A stretch of DNA of 64,000 nt from the NCBI RefSeq assembly GCF_009708175.1, contig NZ_WMBB01000001.1, positions 744,001-808,000 of the forward strand. The letters run 5' to 3'. Numbering within the stretch: the first letter of the stretch is position 1; each line of letters starts with the position of its first letter. This DNA is from Nocardia aurantiaca. Lineage in GTDB: Bacteria; Actinomycetota; Actinomycetes; Mycobacteriales; Mycobacteriaceae. Of the stretch, positions 1 through 8,343 are shown piece by piece. The notes below the pieces were generated by a model, which worked only from the letters and a program-made list of their open reading frames with translations, did not search any database and had not been told where the DNA came from. The position numbers and the translations under genes are program-made.

Positions 1-77
1 CGGAGCGGAGGAGCGGAGGGAGGGAAGAATCGAGACTTCGGGGCCGCGAATCCGCCCGGAGCGAAGCGGAGGGCAAA

Positions 78-521
78 ATGACACAGCCACAGCCATACCC
101 GGTGCTCTGGCCGGTGCCGACACGGTGGGCCGACAACGACCACTACGGTCACGTCAACAACGTGACGTACTACTCGTACTTCGACACGGCCGTGAACGCG
201 TGGCTGATCAGCGCCACCGGCACCGATATCCGGAACCTGCACGCCATCGGCGTGGTGGCGCAGACCTCATGCAAGTTCCTGGGCTCGATCAGCTTCCCGG
301 ACATGCTGCAGGTGGGCATCCGGATCGCGCGACTGGGCAATTCCAGCATCAATTACGAGCTCGCCATCTTCCGCGACGCCGGACAGAGCCTGGAACTGGT
401 CGCCACCGGCACCTTCACCCACGTCTACGTCGACGAGCAGACCCGCAAGCCGGTGCCGATCCCGGCGGTCATCCGCGCGGCCGCCGAGCCGCTGGTGGTC
501 GCCGAGGCAACCGGGAGCTAG
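78..521 (+). CDS. acyl-CoA thioesterase (4HBT hot-dog family)
   Basis: A 147-residue single hot-dog domain, the usual size for YbgC/4HBT thioesterases that hydrolyse acyl-CoA to free acid and CoA in the cytoplasm. The family signature is visible near the N-terminus: WADNDHYGHVNN at residues 17-28, with an Asp in the catalytic position and the following GHVNN helix start. A GGAGGGC ribosome site lies a few bases before the ATG. The gene is convergent with the branched-chain dehydrogenase operon, with only 13 bases between the two stops. The substrate cannot be read from sequence; the neighbourhood makes a short or branched acyl-CoA plausible (inference). Confidence 0.88.
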   Translation: MTQPQPYPVLWPVPTRWADNDHYGHVNNVTYYSYFDTAVNAWLISATGTDIRNLHAIGVVAQTSCKFLGSISFPDMLQVGIRIARLGNSSINYELAIFRDAGQSLELVATGTFTHVYVDEQTRKPVPIPAVIRAAAEPLVVAEATGS

Positions 522-534
522 CCGCGACCGAGGT

Positions 535-1950
535 CTAGACCCGGCCGAGCAGGGTCAGCGGATCCTCCAGCAGCGTCGCGACGTTCGCCAGGAAGCGCGA
601 GCCCTGCTCACCGTCGATCATGCGGTGGTCGAAGCTGAGCCCCAGGCTGGTCACCCAGCGCACGGCCAGTTCGTCGCGGTGCACCCACGGGCGCTTGCGG
701 ATGGAACCCAGGCACAGGATGGCGGCCTCGCCCGGATTCACCAGCGGCACACCGGTATCCACGCCGAAGACGCCGACATTGGTGATGGTGAAGGTCCCGC
801 CCGTCAGGGCGGCGGGCGTGGCGGTGCCGGCCCGCGCCGTGGCGGCCACCCCGGCGATCTCCAGGCACAGGTCGCGCAGCGTGAACTCCTGCGCCTCCTT
901 GAGATTCGGCACCAGCAGCCCGCGCTCGGTGGCGACCGCGATGCCCAGGTTCACGTAGTGCTTGGTGACGATCTCCTGATTGGCCTCGTCCCAGGCCGAA
1001 TTGATCTGCGGGAACTCGGTGAGCGCCGCCAGCGCGGCGCGCGCGACCAGCGCCAGCGGGGTGAGGGTCAGGCCGGTGAAGCTGGGGGTGGACCGCAGAT
1101 GCTCCAGCAGCTCCATGGACGCGGTGAAATCCGCGGTCACGAACGCGCTGGCCTGCGGAATGTGCTGGGCGCTGGACACCATGGCAGCGGCGGTGCGCTT
1201 GCGGATTCCGCTGATGGGCGTTCGGGTTTCGCGCTCGGCCGGGGTGATGCGACCCCCTGCCGCCGGGTGCATGGGCGGCACCTCGGGCGCGGGATGCGGT
1301 GGCGGGGTGTGGATCGGAATGTGGCCCGTGCCAAGGGCTTCCGGCCGCATGCCGTGCAGGTCCTCCACGGTGACCGCGCCCTGCGGCCCGGTACCGATCA
1401 CCGCCGCCAGATCGATGCCGATCTCGCGGGCCAGTTTCCGGGCGGCGGGTGTGGCGGCGGGCCGTCCGGCCGGCGCCGAATTGCCGAGCCCCTCGGTGCC
1501 GTCGGAGCCCATGGCTCGGGGACTCGGAAAGGTCTTCTTATCAGTCATTTTCGCGGCGGTGGCCCGGGCCGCGCGGCGGGACACCGGCTCGCTGTCGGGG
1601 CCGTAGCCGACCAGTACGGACTGCCGGTCGGCCGGTGCCTCGGCGCCGGTGGTCGTCTCCTGCCCGGCGCTCGTCTCCGCGGCCGTGCTCGCCCGCGCCG
1701 CCACCCCGATTCGGATGAGCGGCGCGCCGACCGGCACGGTGTCGCCCGGTTCCGCCAGCAGGTCCAGCACCGTGCCCGCGTACGGGCTGGGCAGCGCCAC
1801 CTGCGCCTTGGCCGTCTCGACCTCCGCGACGACCTGGTTCAGAGCTACCGTGTCGCCGACCGCGACCGACCACGACACCAATTCCGCGTCGGCCAATCCC
1901 TCGCCGAGATCGGGCAAACGGAATTCCATGACCTGCTGCTGATCTTCCAC
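535..1950 (-). CDS. bkdC: branched-chain 2-oxoacid dehydrogenase E2 (dihydrolipoyl acyltransferase)
   Basis: The 471-residue E2 core subunit transfers the acyl group from lipoate to CoA. Domains in order: one lipoyl domain (residues 8-85) with the lipoyl lysine in VETAKAQV near residue 48; a Pro/Ala/Thr-rich linker; a peripheral E1/E3-binding domain around 163-197 (ARKLAREIGIDL); and a catalytic domain from about 235 with the HRMIDG active-site motif near 436. The GTG at 1950 has a GGAGG site eight bases upstream; an in-frame ATG seven codons later is the alternative. It is the last gene of the E1alpha-E1beta-E2 operon, 24 bases behind E1beta. No E3 (lipoamide dehydrogenase) gene is present in the window, so E3 must come from elsewhere. 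Confidence 0.95.
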   Translation of the reverse strand: MEDQQQVMEFRLPDLGEGLADAELVSWSVAVGDTVALNQVVAEVETAKAQVALPSPYAGTVLDLLAEPGDTVPVGAPLIRIGVAARASTAAETSAGQETTTGAEAPADRQSVLVGYGPDSEPVSRRAARATAAKMTDKKTFPSPRAMGSDGTEGLGNSAPAGRPAATPAARKLAREIGIDLAAVIGTGPQGAVTVEDLHGMRPEALGTGHIPIHTPPPHPAPEVPPMHPAAGGRITPAERETRTPISGIRKRTAAAMVSSAQHIPQASAFVTADFTASMELLEHLRSTPSFTGLTLTPLALVARAALAALTEFPQINSAWDEANQEIVTKHYVNLGIAVATERGLLVPNLKEAQEFTLRDLCLEIAGVAATARAGTATPAALTGGTFTITNVGVFGVDTGVPLVNPGEAAILCLGSIRKRPWVHRDELAVRWVTSLGLSFDHRMIDGEQGSRFLANVATLLEDPLTLLGRV

Positions 1951-1974
1951 CGGGCTTCCTCCGTGGCGTAACCG

Positions 1975-2961
1975 TTAGGCGGCGAGCGAGCGATCGACCG
2001 CGGCGAGAATGCGATCGGGGTCGGGCAGGTGGTGCCGCTCGAGTTTAGCCGGGGGATAGGGGATGTCGAAGCCACCGACGCGCAATATCGGCGATTCCAG
2101 ATAGTAAAAGCAGCGTTCCGTGATACGCGCCGCGATTTCCGCTCCCAACCCGGCGAATACTGGCGCCTCATGCACCACGATGAGCCGCCCGGTTTTCCGC
2201 ACCGAGGTTTCGACGGTGTCGAAATCGATCGGGGACAGACTGCGCAGGTCGATCACCTCGATCGAATGTCCTTCCGACGCCGCGATATCGGCGGCGGTCA
2301 GCGCGGTGGCCACGGTGCCGCCGTAGGCCACGATGGTGGCGTCCGCGCCGCTGGCGCAGACCCGGGCCTGGTCGAGTGCCGATCGGCCGGCCTCGCGGTC
2401 CAGCCGGTCGAAATCCACCTCGGCCTTGTCCCAGTACCGTCGCTTGGGTTCGAAGAAGATCACCGGATCGTCGAGAGCGATGGCCTGGCGGATCATCAGA
2501 TACGCGTCGGCCGGATTGCTGGGCGAGACCACCCGCAGTCCCGCGGTGTGCGCGAAATACGCTTCCGGGGATTCCGAATGGTGCTCCACCGAGCCGATGC
2601 CGCCGCCGAACGGAATGCGAATGGTGATGGGCGCGACGACTCTTCCACCGGTGCGGAAGTGGATTTTCGCGACCTGCGAGACGATCTGGTCGAAGGCTGG
2701 ATAAACGAATCCGTCGAACTGGATTTCACATACCGGCCGCAGTCCGCGCAATGCCATTCCGAAAGCCGTTCCCACGATTCCGGATTCGGCCAGCGGAGTG
2801 TCGATGACGCGGTTGTTGCCGAAATCCTTCTGCAGCTTGTCGGTGACCCGGAAGACCCCGCCCAGGCGCCCGATGTCCTCACCCATCAGCACGACCTTCG
2901 GATCGTCCTCCAGCGCGCGGCGAAGTCCGAAATTGATGGCTCCAGCGAAGGTGGTCTTCAT
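1975..2961 (-). CDS. bkdB: branched-chain 2-oxoacid dehydrogenase E1 beta subunit
   Basis: The 328-residue E1 beta subunit (transketolase pyrimidine-binding plus C-terminal domain) forms the thiamine-diphosphate decarboxylase with E1 alpha. Visible family marks: GEDIG near residue 27, PLAESGIVG near 57, the His-rich EHHSES near 127, and the C-terminal VHEAPVFAGLGAEIA segment. The start is taken at the ATG at 2961 because it overlaps the E1 alpha stop as ATGA, which implies translational coupling; the open frame extends 63 codons further upstream but that part is the E1 alpha gene read in another frame. The order E1alpha-E1beta-E2 is as in mycobacterial bkdABC. Confidence 0.95.
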   Translation of the reverse strand: MKTTFAGAINFGLRRALEDDPKVVLMGEDIGRLGGVFRVTDKLQKDFGNNRVIDTPLAESGIVGTAFGMALRGLRPVCEIQFDGFVYPAFDQIVSQVAKIHFRTGGRVVAPITIRIPFGGGIGSVEHHSESPEAYFAHTAGLRVVSPSNPADAYLMIRQAIALDDPVIFFEPKRRYWDKAEVDFDRLDREAGRSALDQARVCASGADATIVAYGGTVATALTAADIAASEGHSIEVIDLRSLSPIDFDTVETSVRKTGRLIVVHEAPVFAGLGAEIAARITERCFYYLESPILRVGGFDIPYPPAKLERHHLPDPDRILAAVDRSLAA

Positions 2962-4037
2962 CGTCCGGCTCCCTCCAGGTAGGCGGCGTACTCGCGGCGT
3001 TCCTCGTCGATCAGGCGATGCGGCGTGGCGTACACGTGGTCGAACAGTGCCAGGGGTTCCGGATCGGGCATGGTGAGCGTGGCATTGCGCAACCGGGCCG
3101 CGACCGCGTCGGCGCGCTCGGCCACGGTGGCCTCGAACGCGCTGTCCCACAGTCCTTCTCGCTCGAGCAGCCGCTTCAGCCGGTCGATGGGATCGCGGTG
3201 CTGCCAGATCTCGAGTTCCGCGGCGGTGCGGTAGCGGGTGGGGTCGTCGGCGGTGGTGTGCGGACCCATCCGATAGGTGATGGCCTCGATGAAACTCGGC
3301 CCGCCGCCCGCCCGGGCACGCCGCAGGGCCTGCCGGGTCACGGCCAGGACGGCGAGCGCGTCATTGCCGTCCACCTGTACGCCGGGAATGCCGTATCCGA
3401 GGGCGCGCCGCGCGATCGGGGTGGCGCTCTGCACGCGTACCGGCGCGCTGATCGCCCAGTGGTTGTTCTGGCAGAAGAACACCACCGGCGCGCTCCAGCT
3501 CGCCGCGAACCCGAGCGCCTCGGCGATATCGCCCTGGCTGGTCGCGCCGTCGCCGAAGTAGGCGATGGTGGCGATCTCGGCGCCTTCCAGGTGCGCGGCG
3601 TAGGCGTACCCCGTGGCGTGCAGCCCCTGCGAGCCCACCACGATCGCGGGATTGGTCATCTTGACCGTGTCGGGGTCCCAGCAGGAATGGGCCGCACCGC
3701 GCCAGAGCCGGGTGAGGTCCTCCGGCGCGACGCCACGGCAGTAGGCGACGCCCGCCTCCCGGTAGCTGCAGAACACGTAGTCGTCGGGGGCGAGGGCATG
3801 GGCCGAGCCGATCTGGGCGGCCTCCTGGCCCAACAGCGGCGGCCAGAGTCCGAGCTGTCCCTGCCGTTGCAGGGCGGTGGCCTCGGTGTCGATGCGCCGG
3901 GCCACGACCATATCGGTGTACATGGCTCGGAGTCGGGCGCCGTCGATATCGGCGACGAGCGGGGCGTGTACGCGATCCAGTACGCGATGGCCGTCGGGTT
4001 GTACGAGCTGCACCGGATAGGTGTTCTTCTCGGGCAT
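2958..4037 (-). CDS. bkdA: branched-chain 2-oxoacid dehydrogenase E1 alpha subunit
   Basis: The 359-residue thiamine-diphosphate-dependent E1 alpha decarboxylates the keto acids of valine, leucine and isoleucine. The ThDP motif is clear: GDGATSQGDIAEAL around residues 160-173, closed by the NNHWAIS segment about 30 residues later. It also has the family's GQEA motif and the RxGPHTTADDPTRYR phosphorylation-loop-like stretch. The start at 4037 has a GGAGG site eight bases upstream. It is the first gene of the operon and faces an Lrp/AsnC-type regulator across a short intergenic region with several inverted repeats (see the operator entry). Substrate class is assigned from family resemblance and the valine genes at 24-30 kb; pyruvate preference is not excluded. 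Confidence 0.93.
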   Translation of the reverse strand: MPEKNTYPVQLVQPDGHRVLDRVHAPLVADIDGARLRAMYTDMVVARRIDTEATALQRQGQLGLWPPLLGQEAAQIGSAHALAPDDYVFCSYREAGVAYCRGVAPEDLTRLWRGAAHSCWDPDTVKMTNPAIVVGSQGLHATGYAYAAHLEGAEIATIAYFGDGATSQGDIAEALGFAASWSAPVVFFCQNNHWAISAPVRVQSATPIARRALGYGIPGVQVDGNDALAVLAVTRQALRRARAGGGPSFIEAITYRMGPHTTADDPTRYRTAAELEIWQHRDPIDRLKRLLEREGLWDSAFEATVAERADAVAARLRNATLTMPDPEPLALFDHVYATPHRLIDEERREYAAYLEGAGR

Positions 4038-4093
4038 GGATATCGCCTCCTGACACCGGTGTCGCCTGGGGATTGTGTCCCGTGAGCAACCGA

Positions 4094-4170
4094 TGTGTGT
4101 CCTGTAACACACAGCATCCTCCGCTGAGCGATCTGTGCAAGCACACCGCGCAGAACTGTGCAGAATGCAC
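4094..4170. promoter_or_regulatory. operator array between bkdA and the AsnC-type regulator
   Basis: Three perfect inverted repeats lie in the divergent gap. TGTGTGT/ACACACA has 7-base arms and 6-base spacing (4094-4113). TGTGC/GCACA has 5-base arms and 2-base spacing (4134-4145). GTGCA/TGCAC has 5-base arms and 3-base spacing (4158-4170). All share a TGTG(C/T) half-site. Their position, directly upstream of the Lrp/AsnC-type gene and of the bkd operon, suggests they are its binding sites; this is inference. Confidence 0.6.
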
Positions 4171-4206
4171 GGTCGACGGCCCGTTGCCAGTGTCATACTG
4201 AGCCTC

Positions 4207-4710
4207 ATGAGCAGCAGGGAGCCCATTTCTGCCCCGCTGGACGCCACCGATGCCCGGCTGTTGCTGGAGCTGGTGGCCAGCCCCCGCGCGACCGGCGTGG
4301 AATTGGCCGCGCGCTTGGGCCTTTCGCGCAATACGGTGCAGGCCAGGCTGGCGCGCTGGGAGACGGGCGGGATGCTCGCCAGCTTCGAGCGCCGAGTCGA
4401 TCCCCGGGCGCTGGGCTATCCCTTGGCGGCCTTCGTGGCGGTGGTCGTGGATCAGCATCGGCTCGACTCGGTGGTTGCCGACCTGGCCGAGATTCCGGAG
4501 GTCACCGAGGTCTGCGGCATGACCGGGCCGACCGATCTGATGGTCCGGGTGGTCGCCGCCGATGCCGATGGTCTGTACCGCCTGACCGGCAGCATCCTGA
4601 AGATCCAAGGTGTGGAGCGCACCAATATGGCGCTGGTCATGCGTCGGCTGGTGGGTCCGCGCGTCACGCCGCTGCTGGAGCGTCTGGCCAACGCCGATGG
4701 TGCGGCGTGA
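4207..4710 (+). CDS. Lrp/AsnC family transcriptional regulator, probably of the bkd operon
   Basis: This 167-residue protein has the two Lrp/AsnC parts: an N-terminal helix-turn-helix (residues about 15-60, with ELAARLGLSRNTVQARLARWE as the recognition region) and a C-terminal RAM ligand-binding and oligomerisation domain (about 70-150, with the VCGMTGPTDLMV turn). Such proteins sense amino acids or their derivatives. The ATG at 4207 is chosen because the domain begins there; the reading frame is open upstream to a GTG at 4135. Divergent orientation to the dehydrogenase operon points to control of branched-chain amino-acid degradation (inference). Confidence 0.88.
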   Translation: MSSREPISAPLDATDARLLLELVASPRATGVELAARLGLSRNTVQARLARWETGGMLASFERRVDPRALGYPLAAFVAVVVDQHRLDSVVADLAEIPEVTEVCGMTGPTDLMVRVVAADADGLYRLTGSILKIQGVERTNMALVMRRLVGPRVTPLLERLANADGAA

Positions 4711-4814
4711 CCGGTCGCAGATGCCGACCGTTTGTGACTCTCGGTGTGCATTTCAGTCCAGTTTCGGGGGATTGGCCGCTGACCGTGGGGTGACCGGATC
4801 GCGACGATGACTCG

Positions 4815-6020
4815 ATGAGAACCAGTGTCACCAGTGCTGCGAGGGTCGAGAGCCCGCGCGCAGCCGGGATGGGCCAGCCCATCGGGGCCGGAATCGTCAC
4901 CGCGCTCGTCGGATTCACCAGCTCGTTCGCGGTGGTGCTGGCGGGCTTGACCGCCATGGGCGCGACTTCCGCGCAGGCCGCCTCCGGGCTGCTCGCGGTC
5001 TGCGTGACCCAGGCGGTCGGCATGATCGTGCTGAGCCGGCGGTATCGAATGCCGATCACACTGGCCTGGTCCACGCCGGGCGCGGCGCTGCTGGCGAGCA
5101 CCGGGGCGGTGTCCGGCGGCTGGGCCGCGGCGGTGGGCGCGTTCGCGGTGGCGGGCGCTCTCATTGTGCTGACCGGGTTCTGGCAGCGGCTGGGCGCGCT
5201 GATCGCGGCGATTCCGGTGGAGATCGCGCAGGCCATGCTGGCCGGGGTGCTGCTGCCCATGTGCCTCGCGCCGGTGAAGGCGCTGCCGGTGAGCCCTGCC
5301 GTGGTGGTGCCGGTCATCGCCACCTGGCTTGTGCTGCAACGGTGCGCACCGCGCTGGTCGGTGCTGGCCGCCTTCGCCGTCGCGGCCGTCGGCGCGGGGG
5401 TCGACATCGCCGTGACCCATCGTCGCCTGGACCTTTCGGCCCTGGCGCCGCGGGTGGAATGGACGGTGCCGCACTGGAGTTGGCAGGCCATAATCGGCGT
5501 CGCGGTGCCGCTGTACATCGTGACCATGGCCGCGCAGAACATTCCGGGCACAGCGGTCATGAAGACCTTCGACTATCAGGTGCCGTGGCGGGCGGCGATG
5601 ACGGTCACCGGCCTGGGCACCATGCTCGGCGCGCCCGCGGGCGGGCATGCCATCAACCTGGCGGCCATCAGTGCCGCGCTGTCCGCGGCGCCGTCCGCGC
5701 ATCCGGATCCGAAGCGCCGATGGATCGCCGCGCTCACCGCGGGCTGCGTGTATCTGGTGCTCGCACTGGCCTCGGGTGCGTTGGTGATGTTAGTGGCCGC
5801 CGCGCCCAAGGGTGTGCTGGAAACCGTTGCGGGCCTTGCCCTCATCGCCACGCTGGCGGCTGCGCTGACCGCCGCGTTGACGCCCGCCGCCCATCGTTCC
5901 GCGGCCGCGCTCACCTTCCTGGTGGCCGCCTCCGGCGTCTCTCTGCTCGGCATCGGGGCGGCCTTCTGGGCGCTGGTCGCGGGGTTGCTGGTGCGCTGGT
6001 TCCTGCCCCCGGCGAAATAA
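4815..6020 (+). CDS. BenE-family benzoate/H+ symporter-like membrane transporter
   Basis: A 401-residue integral membrane protein with about 12 hydrophobic segments. It resembles the BenE family throughout, including the early GIVTALVGFTSSFAVVLAGL helix, the ITLAWSTPGAALL segment and the QNIPGTAVMKTF motif in the middle, which are family hallmarks. BenE proteins import benzoate with protons. No benzoate catabolic genes occur nearby, so the true substrate is uncertain. It stands alone, about 100 bases after the AsnC-type regulator on the same strand. Confidence 0.88.
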   Translation: MRTSVTSAARVESPRAAGMGQPIGAGIVTALVGFTSSFAVVLAGLTAMGATSAQAASGLLAVCVTQAVGMIVLSRRYRMPITLAWSTPGAALLASTGAVSGGWAAAVGAFAVAGALIVLTGFWQRLGALIAAIPVEIAQAMLAGVLLPMCLAPVKALPVSPAVVVPVIATWLVLQRCAPRWSVLAAFAVAAVGAGVDIAVTHRRLDLSALAPRVEWTVPHWSWQAIIGVAVPLYIVTMAAQNIPGTAVMKTFDYQVPWRAAMTVTGLGTMLGAPAGGHAINLAAISAALSAAPSAHPDPKRRWIAALTAGCVYLVLALASGALVMLVAAAPKGVLETVAGLALIATLAAALTAALTPAAHRSAAALTFLVAASGVSLLGIGAAFWALVAGLLVRWFLPPAK

Positions 6021-6114
6021 CACGACGGGCGGACGGCTGCGGGGTGCGGCCGACGGTGGCTAGGGTGGGATGGTTCGGCTTCACAGGGCGATGAATCGGC
6101 GTAGAGGAGTTGGC

Positions 6115-6948
6115 TTGAGTTCGGTGCTGATTTCGGTTGCGGAGCTTGCGGACCTGCTGGGCGACGGCGGCAGCCGGTTGCGATTGCTGGATGTGCGGTG
6201 GGCGCTGGGGGATCCGGACGGTCCGCAGCACTATCTGGACGGCCATATTCCGGGCGCGGTATTCGTCGACCTGGAAACCGAACTCGCGGATCCGCCCTCC
6301 GCCGCCAAGGGCCGTCACCCCATGCCGGACCTGGCGCACCTGCAGAAGTGCGCGCGCAGCTGGGGCGTGTCCGACGGGGACACCGTGGTCGTCTACGACG
6401 CCACCGGCGGCATGGCCGCGGCGCGGGCCTGGTGGCTGCTGCGCTGGGGCGGCATGGCCGATGTGCGCCTTCTCGACGGCGGACTGCCCGCGTGGGAGCA
6501 GGCCGGCGGCAAGGTCGTCGCCGGTGATGAACCCGCCCCGGAGCCGGGCGCCGTGGTGCTGTCGCCGGGCAATATGCCGACCATCGACGCCGATGGCGCG
6601 GCCGGCTGGCAGGGCCTGCTGCTGGATGCCCGCGCGGGCGAGCGCTACCGCGGCGAGCTGGAGCCGGTCGATCCGCGTGCCGGGCACATTCCGGGTGCGG
6701 TGAGCGCGCCGACCGCCGAGAACCTCACCGCCGCGGGGCAATTCAAGTCGCTCACCGAATTGCGTTCCCGTTTCGAGGGATTCGGCTCCGGACCGGTCGC
6801 GGTGTACTGCGGCTCCGGCGTCACCGCCGCCCACCAGGTCGCAGCGCTGGCCGTGGCCGGGATCGACGCCGCGCTCTACCCCGGATCCTGGTCGCAGTGG
6901 TCCAACGACCCCAAGCGACCGGCCGCCACCGGCGCGGAACCGGCCTGA
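6115..6948 (+). CDS. two-domain sulfurtransferase (thiosulfate or 3-mercaptopyruvate type)
   Basis: A 277-residue tandem rhodanese. The N-terminal domain (residues about 5-125) is non-catalytic; the C-terminal domain carries the active-site loop CGSGVTA near residue 240, with the persulfide-forming cysteine. The hallmarks GHIPGAVFVDLE and AGHIPGAV start each half. The TTG at 6115 is chosen because GAGGAG lies about six bases before it; the ATG at 6070 lacks such a site. The CGSGVTA loop resembles actinobacterial SseA/CysA-type enzymes; thiosulfate versus mercaptopyruvate preference cannot be settled here. Confidence 0.88.
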   Translation: MSSVLISVAELADLLGDGGSRLRLLDVRWALGDPDGPQHYLDGHIPGAVFVDLETELADPPSAAKGRHPMPDLAHLQKCARSWGVSDGDTVVVYDATGGMAAARAWWLLRWGGMADVRLLDGGLPAWEQAGGKVVAGDEPAPEPGAVVLSPGNMPTIDADGAAGWQGLLLDARAGERYRGELEPVDPRAGHIPGAVSAPTAENLTAAGQFKSLTELRSRFEGFGSGPVAVYCGSGVTAAHQVAALAVAGIDAALYPGSWSQWSNDPKRPAATGAEPA

Positions 6949-7653
6949 TCAGTCGGGTTTGACGGCGGTGAGGATGCCGGTCGCGAACGGGCCGGTGCGG
7001 AATTCGATTGCCGTGAAGCCGACGGCGGCCAGCATGTCGCGGTAGCGGCGGATATCGACCGCCGACAGCGGGTCCCCGGCCTCGTCGCCGTCATGCGAGT
7101 GTCCGTGGCCGCCGCCGGCGCGGTGCGCGGCCAGCTGGGCCATGGCGCGAATGGCGAGCCCGCGCAGGCCCGTGGTCGGGTGGGTGTCGGCGAGCAGCAG
7201 GCGGCCGCCCGGGCGCAGGACGCGGAAGACGGCCGCCAGGGCGGTCTTTCGTTCCGGCTCGGCGATATGGTGCATGGCGAAGGTCGAGGTCGCCACATCG
7301 AACGAGGCGTCCGGGTAGGGCAGCGACTGGGCCGCGCCGAGGTCGAAGGCGCAGTTGGGGGCGGCGTGGGCGGTCGCGTAGGCGATCATCTGCGGGGACG
7401 GGTCGACGCCGAGTGCTCGGCCCTGCGGTCCGGCCTGGCGGGCCAGCTCATTGGCGAGTCGCCCCGGGCCGCAGCCTATGTCGATGGCGTGATCGCCCGG
7501 GCGGATGCCGCTGGTCGTGGCGAAGTACCGCGCCAGGCTGCCGGCCCGGCCCAGGAAGTACACGTCGGTGAGCAGCCGGTAGCGGCGCGGCCAGGTGATG
7601 AGGGCCCCGACGGGCCGGGACTCGATATTGGACACTTGCCTTTGTTGGATCAT
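6949..7653 (-). CDS. class I SAM-dependent methyltransferase
   Basis: About 234 residues with a Methyltransf_11/25-type Rossmann core: motif I IDIGCGPGRLANELAR near residue 55, an acidic motif II (ALGVDPSPQM), and the PYPDASFDVATSTFAMHH segment. A His-rich insertion (GGHGHSHDGDEAG) lies near residue 190. The start is uncertain: ATG at 7653, ATG at 7665 (four residues longer), or GTG at 7635, which has an AAAGG just before it. The gene is divergent from a TetR regulator with almost no space between, so the regulator probably controls it. The substrate is unknown. Confidence 0.82.
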   Translation of the reverse strand: MIQQRQVSNIESRPVGALITWPRRYRLLTDVYFLGRAGSLARYFATTSGIRPGDHAIDIGCGPGRLANELARQAGPQGRALGVDPSPQMIAYATAHAAPNCAFDLGAAQSLPYPDASFDVATSTFAMHHIAEPERKTALAAVFRVLRPGGRLLLADTHPTTGLRGLAIRAMAQLAAHRAGGGHGHSHDGDEAGDPLSAVDIRRYRDMLAAVGFTAIEFRTGPFATGILTAVKPD

Positions 7654-7671
7654 GCGATCAATCATCGAAGG

Positions 7672-8343
7672 ATGAGAAAGGCCAGTACAGAAGCAGTTTC
7701 CGGAACCATGTACGATTCCGGACATTCGGACCGGATCCGTCCTGGAACGGCCCCGGATGCCGTCGCTGACCGCCGCGTCCGCCGCACCCGGACGGCGCTG
7801 CACCGGGCGCTCATCGAGCTCATGCAGGAGCAGTCGTACGCGCGGATCACGGTGCAGGACATCATCGATCGCGCCGATGTCGGGCGCTCCACCTTCTACG
7901 CGCACTACCGCGACAAGGATGATCTGCTGCTGGTCAGCTGTATCGAGCACGTGCGGGCCGAGATTGCCGCGCAGCTGGCCCGCTATCAGGGCGAGCCGCC
8001 GCCGCTGGCGCCCGTCGAGATCCTGTTCCGCTTGATCGCCGCGCATCCCGACGTGTACCGGCCGCTGGTCGGTCAGCGGGCGAACGCCACTGTGCTGCGG
8101 TCGATCCGGCAGATGTATGCCGAACTGCTCAGTGAGCACCTGGGTGCGCGGCTGGGATCGGATCCGGTCGAGGCGGCCGCGACCCTCGCATTTCTGTCGT
8201 GGGGTCTCTACGGGTTGCTGGAATCGGTCATGGATCCGCGCCAGGAGCTCACGGCCGAACAGGCCTACCGGCGCTTCGCGACGCTATGGGCAGGCGCGGG
8301 CGACTCGCCCGAGGGCATCCCGGTCGGCGGTGGTGACGGGTAG
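7672..8343 (+). CDS. TetR/AcrR family transcriptional regulator
   Basis: About 223 residues. The N-terminal HTH runs through residues about 40-85 and contains ITVQDIIDRADVGRSTFYAHYRDKDDLL, cut here only by description. The C-terminal part resembles TetR_C of the AcrR-like class. The start is the ATG at 7672 (AAGG directly before it); the ATG at 7708 is an alternative that would leave about 54 bases to the divergent methyltransferase. Its 3' end overlaps the convergent nuclease gene by 60 bases. The likely target is the adjacent methyltransferase gene (inference from arrangement). Confidence 0.85.
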   Translation: MRKASTEAVSGTMYDSGHSDRIRPGTAPDAVADRRVRRTRTALHRALIELMQEQSYARITVQDIIDRADVGRSTFYAHYRDKDDLLLVSCIEHVRAEIAAQLARYQGEPPPLAPVEILFRLIAAHPDVYRPLVGQRANATVLRSIRQMYAELLSEHLGARLGSDPVEAAATLAFLSWGLYGLLESVMDPRQELTAEQAYRRFATLWAGAGDSPEGIPVGGGDG

